Source of the DNA: Welwitschia mirabilis
Taxonomy: Eukaryota > Gnetophyta > Gnetopsida > Welwitschiales
DNA: 55,394 bases
Assembly (NCBI GenBank): GCA_051453625.1
Contig: JBOZIK010000001.1
Span: 236,563,939 to 236,619,332 of the forward strand
Direction: 5' to 3'
In this document: in pieces, positions 48,106 through 55,394 of the stretch
Layout: each line of letters opens with the position of its first letter
How positions within the stretch are numbered: the first letter of the stretch is position 1
Made by a program: the position numbers and the translations under genes
Notes under the pieces: model-generated
What the model was told of the DNA's origin: nothing
The model's database searches: none
Seen by the model: the letters and a program-made list of their open reading frames with translations, nothing else

Positions 48106-49215
48106 GATCATATCCCTAGTTTTCACTTACTTTTTGATGAGTATGAAAAAGTTTAACCTTCAAAAGAAGTTCAACATATGAGATTAAAGGAGAATTTAAG
48201 TAAAAAATCAAGGGAGAATTTACTTTATAAGGGGGGTCATCCACTCATGTCACTAAGCAATAGTCTGAGATAATAGTCAATAACAACAACTTAACAATAG
48301 AAAATGAGGATTACAGTTTTAGATTAACAGAATTATTCAATAGAGAGGAATAAAAGTCAATGCAGGAAATATCATAAAATCTTCCATTACATAATGAAGA
48401 GAATGAAAACTTTTCTTTCTATGATATTTTTATGATCTTTTTGAGGAATCCGCCAACTTGAAAAATGAAAATAATCCTTAACAAAACCATAATGAGTTCA
48501 ATAAATTAGAGCTAGATATAGTTAATGATATTGATAAAGAAAATGAAGAAGAGGGAGATATTATCAATGAACATAATGAAGAAAGTAAAGAGATCATTCG
48601 ACCAAGTAATGATAAAGCCAATAATGAGAATGAGAGAAATAAAGAAGAATCAATTGAAAATTAAATAAACTTAATGGTGAATAAACTTGTACCTTATAAT
48701 GAAATAAATTAAATTAAAGAGTTTACTCATGCTTCTCCATTACTTTCACTTTTACTTTTATGTAAAACCTTAAATGACATCCCTCTTTCTACTTATACTT
48801 TCACATTATCTTATGATCTTGACAATGATGAGCTTATTCAAGTAATTCTTAAAATCACATCATTCTCCTTGAATTTAAAGAAACATATCATTTTGAGGAT
48901 TCTACGCCAAAAGTCTCTCAATCTTTTTCTTTTAAAACTTCATGTGCTACAAAAAGTAACATCTTTTCCTATTTTATAAAGTCAACTTTACCTTATTCTT
49001 TTAATTATTACACTTTTAAAAAACAAAACTTGGGAGATCTTAGAACTCTAAATTATGGCAAACCTTATCTCTTTGATTCAAATCCATGCTTAGCATTAAA
49101 TGTTAAGGAGATTCTTAAGTATGTTAAACCTATCTTGCTCACCCTAAGAAGTTTCTTTTAAAGTCTTAGATCTCAAATAATACCATTAATGTCTCTTATG
49201 TTTAATATGAAGCTT
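48106..49215 (+). pseudogene. Unassigned worn reading frames, outer element
   Basis: A purine tract AAGGGGGG near 48229 is at the point where copy 3 passes into its LTR. Beyond it are an acidic frame (NEEEGDIINEHNEESKE near 48540), a frame open from about 48714 to 48979 (PLLSLLLLCKTLNDIPL) and, in another frame, DSNPCLALNVKEILKYVKPI near 49080. No match to RT, protease or integrase. Probably one formerly continuous protein broken by frameshifts. Confidence 0.35.
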
Positions 49216-49218
49216 TAA

Positions 49219-49757
49219 ATTTCAAATCCTTTATATCATGCATTTGATAAGAGATTATTTTTTTATGAGTTATATGAATTTTTTATCTCTTACATTACTA
49301 CTAAATATTGTGAAGATAAAATGCCATTTTATCATGATAATTGGAAAAAGTCTTATTTATTTAATAAAAATACATATCTTAAGTTAAATAATAAAAGATC
49401 TTTAATCTTACTAGACATTCTAAAGAGCCCTTAAAATATTCTTGGATACTTTCTTTAAGTAGTTTGTTGCATGCGTTATATGATGATATTCATGATTTAC
49501 GTCATTTTAATAAGAGATTATTCTTTAATAAGATTTATCACTTCTTTATCTCTTATTTAAAATCTAAAAATTATGCTATTAAGGTTTTATTCTTTTATTG
49601 TTTTTACCTCCAATTGATTTTACTAAAAAGTGATTATATACCTTTCATGTTTTATCAATTGGTAAATATTTGGTTTGATCCTTATTTTTCTAAAAGAATG
49701 CAATATACTAGGACCATAACCTTAGGAATAAATCTTTCTTGTCTTTCATTTCAATAA
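49219..49757 (+). pseudogene. Repeated FFISY-containing frames, outer element
   Basis: Two open stretches carry the same aromatic motif: FDKRLFFYELYEFFISY from 49243 (frame open 49219-49434) and FNKRLFFNKIYHFFISY from 49506 (frame open to 49757). The spacing is 263 bases. This indicates an internal duplication of a coding block or a repeated protein domain. The family is unrecognised. The lack of an ATG and the frame change between the two show it is no longer intact. Confidence 0.4.
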
Positions 49758-49915
49758 AAGTGTTGAATAGATTTTAGAATTTGAATAAATTTATTTTTAA
49801 GTTTGCTTTGGTATTTTCTTTTGATTTTATGATTGTTATGCTTATTTGGTTTTTACTTTTAATAAATTAATTTCTAGATGATTTAATCTTTATCTCTTAG
49901 AGAAATTACATTTTT

Positions 49916-49978
49916 AATGGCTTAGTTAAAGTTTCCTATTTGAACACTAGGGAAATTCAAAAAATTAACAAGGGTTAA
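49916..49978 (+). pseudogene. Integrase C-terminal tail, outer element
   Basis: NGLVKVSYLNTREIQKINKG then a stop, matching NGSVKISNLNIKEIQKVNE of the inner integrase (42533-42590). The following sequence (LNMIEAIVLK against LNMIKALVLE) also matches. Nothing of the integrase core is found upstream, so the outer element has kept only the last part of pol. Confidence 0.7.
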
Positions 49979-50099
49979 AAATCCATGAATCATCAAATCT
50001 TAAACATGATAGAAGCAATTGTTTTAAAAGTTATCTTGTCATTGTCTGAATTTTTTCTTAGTTTATTCTTTTGATGGATGTCATACTATCACTTGAACA

Positions 50100-51363
50100 T
50101 CTTTTAAACTTAACTTATGTTCTACTTTATGAAGTTACTATAACTAATAAGTTTGACTTAAACATTAAAGTGATAAGATCAGATTCACCTAATCTTAAGA
50201 TAATTAAAGATTTATGAATTTCATTCGAAGGAAGATGCTTTGGTTTTTGTGTTTTCTTTTAATGGTATGAGTATTTGGTTGTTGAGGGTATTCTTTCTTG
50301 TCTTTTATCTCATTTCTTTACCTTTGTCTTTATAAATGTGTGGTCATGTGAGATTTATTTTGCAAAATTATGTATTAAAAAAAGAAAAATAAAAGGATAA
50401 AATAATGACCATGATCTATTATTTCTATGCTAAATACATGGTCATCATGATTTCCTATCACACTAAGGTAAATTTTAATAAGAAGGACCTTTGGTAGTGT
50501 TGATAGCTATGAGAACTCCATTGGGGGTTCAGTTGGCCATGCTTCACTCTGACTATTATTTTACTCCCCTCATCATGGGTTAAAACAAAATACTTTTAGG
50601 CTACAAGATTAGTGGTGTTGGTGTCATCAAAGACATTGCTTATTTCCTAGACTATTGCGCTTACAATACTCCCACATAATTATTTCACTTTTAAGGATTC
50701 AGGTGTGTTTTGGGGTGTTAGTAGGTGAATTCATTTCTAGTAGCTTTTGATCTTATCATTCATTTTTTGAAAACATTAGTTACTTAGTGTCATCATAATC
50801 ACTGCCTATTCAAGTGGTACTTTATGAATTTTTTGCATTATATCATACAACCTTTATTAGATGATTTTATGATTTCTTCCATGAGGATTTGCTAAGTTAT
50901 GGTAGATACATAATCTTCTTCATATTCCTAAGTTTTTCATTTTCATTTGATTTTTCTTATTTATTTTCTTTGGTATTTGAAAGTTATTTCTATACTTTTT
51001 CATCACAAATGCTTAGGACTTAATCATTTAGAAGTTTATAGGTAATTTTTATTTTCTGNNNNNNNNNNNNNNNNNNNNNNNNNNNNNNNNNNNNNNNNNN
51101 NNNNNNNNNNNNNNNNNNNNNNNNNNNNNNNNNNNNNNNNNNNNNNNNNNNNNNNNNNGTAAACTTTATTTTAAAGAAAGATGATTTGGCTTTTTTGTAT
51201 TTTTTCTCAATGGCATAAGTGTTTCATTATGTAGGAGTGTTCTTTCCTATCTTTTATCTCATTTATTCACCTTCATCTTTGTGAGTGTGTGGTTATGTGA
51301 GATTTATTTCAAGAAGTATTCAAAAAGAAAGAAAAAGAGAGAGAGAGAGAAAAAAAGAGAGTG

Positions 51364-51438
<75 letters not shown>

Positions 51439-52110
51439 GAGAGTAATGATAATGATCTATTATTCTATGCTAGAATACATGGTCACCATGATGTACTACT
51501 ACATTAATGTAAATTTTCTTGAAAGGAACCTTTAGAAGTATTAATAGCTATGAGAACTCCACTAGGGAATTATTTGACCATGCTTCATGGGTCTTTATTT
51601 CTCTAAATATGGTTGTAGTAACCTTATCATTGATTAAAATAAAATACTTTGAGGCTATAAAATCAATGGTATTCCTACTTTATCAAAGGCATTAATTATT
51701 TCCTAGACTTATTAATCTTATAATATTCTCGCATGGTCATTTTACTTTGAGGATTCAAGTTTGTTTTGGAGTGTTAGCAAGTGAATTCATTTCTAATAGC
51801 TTTTAATGTTATCATTCATTATTTGAAAATATTCATTATTTAGCATCATAATAATCACTAATTATTTATGGTATTTATGAATTTTTTACATTATGTCATT
51901 CACCATTAATCAAGTGATTTTATAATTAGTTCTAAGGGTGTTTTCTAGGTTCTAATTTAGGGTAGGTATACAATCTTATTCATATTCCTAAGTTGTCCAT
52001 TTTTGTTTTATTTCCTAGGTTATTTTATTTGGTATTCAAAGTTGTTTCTATACTTTATTATTACAAATGTTTCGAACTTCATCATTTAGTAGCTTTATTA
52101 TTTATTTTTA
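50100..52110 (+). repeat. Duplicated 3' spacer, outer element
   Basis: A block of about 0.9 kb from about 50200 to 51058 recurs from 51159 to about 52110 across a 100-N gap. Shared landmarks are a GAAAGATG block, ATGGTCAxCATGAT, AGAACTCCAxTxGGG and TTATGTCATxCA. It is also related to the inner spacer at 42787-43990. The copies are clearly diverged. Confidence 0.65.
51331..51441. repeat. (GA)n / (TA)n / (GA)n microsatellite
   Basis: GA repeats, then an AT repeat at about 51364-51387, then a long GA tract with small interruptions. It lies in the spacer at the place where the inner element has A-rich tracts (43365-43400) and the first spacer copy has an A/G tract (50375-50395), so it grew from an older purine-rich stretch. 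Confidence 0.9.
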
Positions 52111-53407
52111 TTTTCATCTGCAGTTTCTATTTATAAAACTTGACTTTAGTTTTGTAAATAAATTTCTTTAGTTTATGATACTAATTTTTCCCATCTATTT
52201 CTTTGAATATTTTTAAGTTTAGTTTTCTTTAATTTTCTTTTTTATTTTTAATGCATCTAGTACTATTTTTAATAATGATGATTTTATGGCACATTTAACT
52301 TCTTTAGCTTAATACATTTATCTCTTTTATCATGCCTTAATCTATTATAATTCTTAGCATTTCTCATATCTTATACTTTTTAATACGTTTCTTAAAAACC
52401 CCTGTGATCCTTTTTATTGTCTAAATGACTAGATAGATGACACACAAATATTTTTTAAATAATCATCATTTTCATGTTTCATCTTTTTTAGACTAAATCT
52501 AGCCCTTAGTTTCTTGCATAGAATATTATTCCCAACCTACTTATATTGCTTACTTGTACTTAAACTTGCATATTAATCTTTTTAATCTTAACTTAATGTA
52601 ATTTGAGATGTATTGATTCATTTGTTGGGGGAGGAGGAGAGGGGGAGGTAAGAAGGGAAGGACATATATTTTGAGAAAATTTTAAACTTTTAAAAGTTAT
52701 TTTTACATTTTCATGAGATATATCTATAATGCAGTAATCTAATTTTGAATGTCTATTATTTAAGTGACATGCATTATGGATAATGTTTAATAAAATATGT
52801 ACTTAACAGCAAAATACTTGTAGTATGTTTTCCTTAAGAATGATCAATGCAATTTATGAGACCATAAATGAAGGGAATGATGTTATGATTAATTATTTTT
52901 TATACATTTCCCTTGTAGATTATGCTTATAAACTCAATGTTTGATCTATGAATATCATTTTTGAGTTATTACTTGTTCTAATAATACATGCACATCATTT
53001 ATCTAAGTTATTATGGTTATACCTTATGATTATTATGTTTGTTATGACATCCAATTTCTATCTTTTTGATGTGATAAATGTTTTAAGTGGGGGGCTAATG
53101 CATAGATGAGTGTTTTGATCTTATTTTCTGATAAGTATGATTATAGGCAATTAATTTTATAAAATGATTTTTAAGTGCCTGTCATCCCCATAATCATCTA
53201 GACGACATTCTAGATGACACTGTGATCAATTCATCTTCTAAGATAAAACATTTCAGTTTATTTAATTTTGATATTTACTTCTGCATACTAAGATTTATGA
53301 ACTTGATTTACATATCCCTATATAGTATTTTATCTTAGTTAATTTGGCTTGCCATTATAGTCGTTCACCAACTTTATTAGGGACTAACAAGGCTAAGTAG
53401 GGGTCTA
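52111..53407 (+). other. Outer element 3' spacer end and purine tract
   Basis: No coding signal. It contains a G-rich purine run (52627-52662), a second polypurine-like AAGTGGGGGGCTA at about 53086, a double GTCATCCCC...AGACGACA / AGATGACAC motif at 53179-53222, and the purine tract AAGTAGGGGTCTA that ends at 53407 just before the LTR. Confidence 0.5.
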
Positions 53408-53648
53408 TGTTGCGATGCTAAAATGTATATTTTTAATAGGATATTTTAAGTAGTTTTATAGGACATTTAGACAAGTTTAAGCACAAAATGATGATTATTG
53501 AGAGTCAAGGATAAAATCACAGAAATGCATAGATACCGGCACTTTTGGAGGCATTTTAGATTAATTTTGCTATTTCACATTTTAAGGAGGAATTAATGAG
53601 CTTTAAGGCCAATTTAACTTGATAAAGAACTTTAAGAAGGCTATGTTG
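53408..53648 (+). repeat. Outer element 3' LTR, truncated
   Basis: About 240 bases from TGTTGCGATGC align to the start of the outer 5' LTR (30798-31030), ending at TTAAGAAGGCT. The next bases (ATGTTGTAATACCCC) do not continue the match. No TATA or R region remains here. Confidence 0.7.
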
Positions 53649-54541
53649 TAATACCCCAAATTGTAATGCAGGATTTCTTGTATCATTATTTTACATTTAT
53701 CATGAATTGGAGCTTAGTTAATCAAAGTATTAATTTTAATATGTGATTAATTTATATTTTTATTTAATGATTTTGTGGAGGGTTTTGAGGATTTATTTTG
53801 AATTATTATAGTGGGCATGTGATGCGATGAATTTATAGATTATGTAGTGATTTTATGCAAATTAAATAAATTTTATCATTGGACACATTAATTAGTATAA
53901 CTCCTTGGTTTAATTTCTTTATGTCATTTATGCTAATGAAAAATGCACCTAAATGTGTGAATTAATTATTTATATCTTGACTCTTTATATTAACCTTTAA
54001 AGCATGTTTAGCTCTTAGAATATTTGCTTTCTGTATACTGAAATACTTCAAAAGAAAACATTGTAAATAATAAATGTGTATAGGATAGTATGTATGTAAG
54101 GAGGGATGGTGGGTAAAGATATTCATGAAAGCAAAATAGCAATAGCAATAAAAATAATTAAAAAAATCTGAGTGACACGTGAAGGAGCAGTTAAAAATAA
54201 TTAAAGAATCTTAACGTTCAACAAAAATCTGCCATTAGCTTAAAGCATGAATAAAAGCATTCCTCAGGCAATAATGGAAATGAGTATGCCCCATAAATGA
54301 TGGGAACCGAATGCTTATGTTAGTAGTGCTAGTTCTAAATGTGGCCGGTATGAAACTTGAAGGTAGAAACTAAAGATTAACAGATGTCCTGTGACCCTTA
54401 TCGCCTTCCAGTTTTCTACAATAATGTCTATTTCGGTGAAGTTTTAATGAGAGAGAAATTAGAGGGGGAACCCTTAGAAGCAAATTAGCAGTTGATATGC
54501 TTTGCTGTTGATATGCTTACAAATTCATTTTGCTTACGCAT
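53649..54541. other. Unassigned DNA, possibly LTR-derived at its left end
   Basis: It opens TGTTGTAATACCCC, which looks like a plant LTR start and may mark another insertion that cut the outer 3' LTR. No partner is in view. From about 54150 CpG and GC become more frequent. Three copies of GTTGATATGCTTTGC or GTTGATATGCTTAC lie at about 54491-54566. Confidence 0.35.
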
Positions 54542-54928
54542 TCATTTTGCTGTTGATATGCTTTGCCATTCATAGTTGCTTTGTGAAAGCGCTTTGGCTA
54601 CTGTTGCTAGGACCACCGATTCAATAAAGGTTTCAATAAGAGGCCTCCAGATTGTGAGCTTCATGCATAGATGAGAGTGTCGTGATGAAGAAATTTGCTT
54701 CCGATACCGTTTAGTATCTGAAGCGGTTTCTGAATTATTTGGAGTTTTGCAGCCTCTAAATTGCTGAATTGTATTATCAATTCGATACAGAAGAAGATCG
54801 TATGTGTGGGGGAACAAGCGGCCACCCCACCTCATATAACTAACCCTGCCCGTGTCCATGTGCTTGTGCTGGGTAACGACTAGTGTACCGTAAAGTGGGG
54901 TGGGTGTGGGGGAACGAGTAGCAGGCAT
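54542..54928 (-). CDS. Hypothetical ORF, 128 codons
   Basis: ATG at 54928, stop at 54542, no frame breaks, in sequence with clearly more GC than the rest of the window. The protein starts MPATRSPTPTPLYGTLVVTQ, then has a Trp/Arg-containing stretch (SYMRWGGRLFPHTYDLLLYR), a polar Ser/Arg/His middle and a hydrophobic segment near residues 97-112. I do not recognise a family. It could be an exon of a host gene read leftward, or chance. No TATA box was identified upstream, but the CpG-rich flank at 54929-55394 lies on its 5' side. Confidence 0.3.
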   Translation of the reverse strand: MPATRSPTPTPLYGTLVVTQHKHMDTGRVSYMRWGGRLFPHTYDLLLYRIDNTIQQFRGCKTPNNSETASDTKRYRKQISSSRHSHLCMKLTIWRPLIETFIESVVLATVAKALSQSNYEWQSISTAK

Positions 54929-55394
54929 TGCTTAAGTTGGATGAAACGATCTACTAGTTGTTGTTTGAATTCCCGGTGAAGTCGAGGAAGCTGCAAAAGG
55001 TTCACACGCATAGCGGACAGGCTTCTCACTCACTATGTGGGCGCCTAGCGTTTATGCATGGTCAGATGTACTCACTACTCGGGGAGGGAGCCGGAGTGTG
55101 GCCTTCGTCACCGGGAGACCCACGGGAGAGAAAAACCACGGCCATGAAATCGTAAGTGTTGCGCCTAGCGTCCCTCCACGTATTGCTTTCCGACGGCGGC
55201 TACCAAACTTTTTGAAAACGCCTGCCATCTTTTCTTAAGCATTTCTTGCAATGTCGGCACGTTTCGACGGAGAATTCAACGCGGTTCCATTTTTCGTGGA
55301 GTTTTTGATGCATGAAGTTGGAGAATTTAACGCGTTTCAGTCGGCGCCTGCCGCCTTTTGACGCCGAGCCCCTTCTATCAAAGATTAGTAGTGT
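54929..55394. promoter_or_regulatory. CpG-rich segment, possible promoter or 5' gene end
   Basis: Many CpGs (GCGCCTAGCGT twice, at about 55042 and 55162; CGCCTGCC twice, at about 55220 and 55346; AGAATTCAACGCG and AGAATTTAACGCG at about 55271 and 55322). This contrasts with the CpG-poor repeats. A GTAAGT donor-like site is at 55152-55157, and an ATG-started plus-strand ORF at 55035-55238 has no recognised domain. It is most consistent with an unmethylated gene-proximal region continuing past the window. Confidence 0.4.

Larger units (their letters stand above)
30798..53648 (+). mobile_element. Outer Athila-like element, non-autonomous
   Basis: The 5' LTR at 30798-31866 and the partial 3' LTR at 53408-53648 share at least 240 bp from the start. 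Inside are a decayed Athila-type primer site, a leader, a Gln/Ser-rich gag-like frame, an acidic frame, unassigned frames, only the tail of integrase, a 3' spacer and a purine-rich tract. No RT, protease or integrase core was found in its own sequence. It is split by the inner element at 33314-47261 and lies inside a chromovirus-like integrase. Confidence 0.7.

Noticed and set aside
54958-55155. 65-codon plus-strand ORF beginning at 54958
   Set aside because: The first codon is TTG, which is not a plausible start in a plant nuclear gene. No domain seen.

Overview
The window looks like intergenic, repeat-packed nuclear DNA of a seed plant with a large genome. It is very AT-rich and poor in CpG over about 54.9 kb. 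Almost everything recognisable is a decayed LTR retrotransposon. There is no bacterial-style gene organisation, no rRNA, tRNA or CRISPR array, and no intact host gene that I can identify with confidence. A very low GC content caused by methylation and deamination fits some gymnosperms (Welwitschia is one published example), but this window alone cannot name the species.

Layout. 1-2288: a minus-strand, internally shortened Athila-like (Ty3/gypsy) element ('copy 3'), with an LTR at 1-921. 2389-4236: a truncated minus-strand Ty1/copia element (gag, primer site, LTR). 4421-10249: mostly unassigned AT-rich DNA with one decayed reading frame. 10250-14259 and 18813-23155: two copies of a 4-kb repeat (A and B) around a second minus-strand copia element (about 15190-18812) and a decayed minus-strand reading frame with its own TATA box (14360-14892). 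23156-29605: AT-rich DNA with several tandem repeats, a TG/GC microsatellite and a 1.5-kb head-to-tail duplication. 29690-30797: a decayed minus-strand integrase of a chromovirus-like Ty3/gypsy element. 30798-53648: an Athila-like element ('outer') inserted into that integrase. 33314-47261: a second Athila element ('inner') inserted into the outer one. 53649-55394: a change to more GC- and CpG-containing DNA, with a 128-codon unidentified ORF.

The best-supported structure is three-level nesting: chromovirus, then outer Athila, then inner Athila. The inner element is flanked by a 5-bp AGAAT duplication. Copy 3 at 1-2288 carries the matching uninterrupted site, so the join can be read across. 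The inner element has gag, protease (duplicated), RT with an FMDD motif, RNase H, integrase, a 3' spacer and LTRs, all broken by stops and frameshifts. The outer element and copy 3 lack RT and instead carry an acidic, Asn-rich reading frame that I cannot assign. The outer element also has a tail of integrase and an unassigned internally repeated reading frame. Many disabling changes are TGG to TGA or CpG transitions, as expected of long-methylated, silenced repeats.

Thirteen or more runs of N interrupt the window. Most have the same or nearly the same sequence on both sides, so several apparent duplications may be assembly artefacts. Coordinates of element ends that fall in gaps are inferred.
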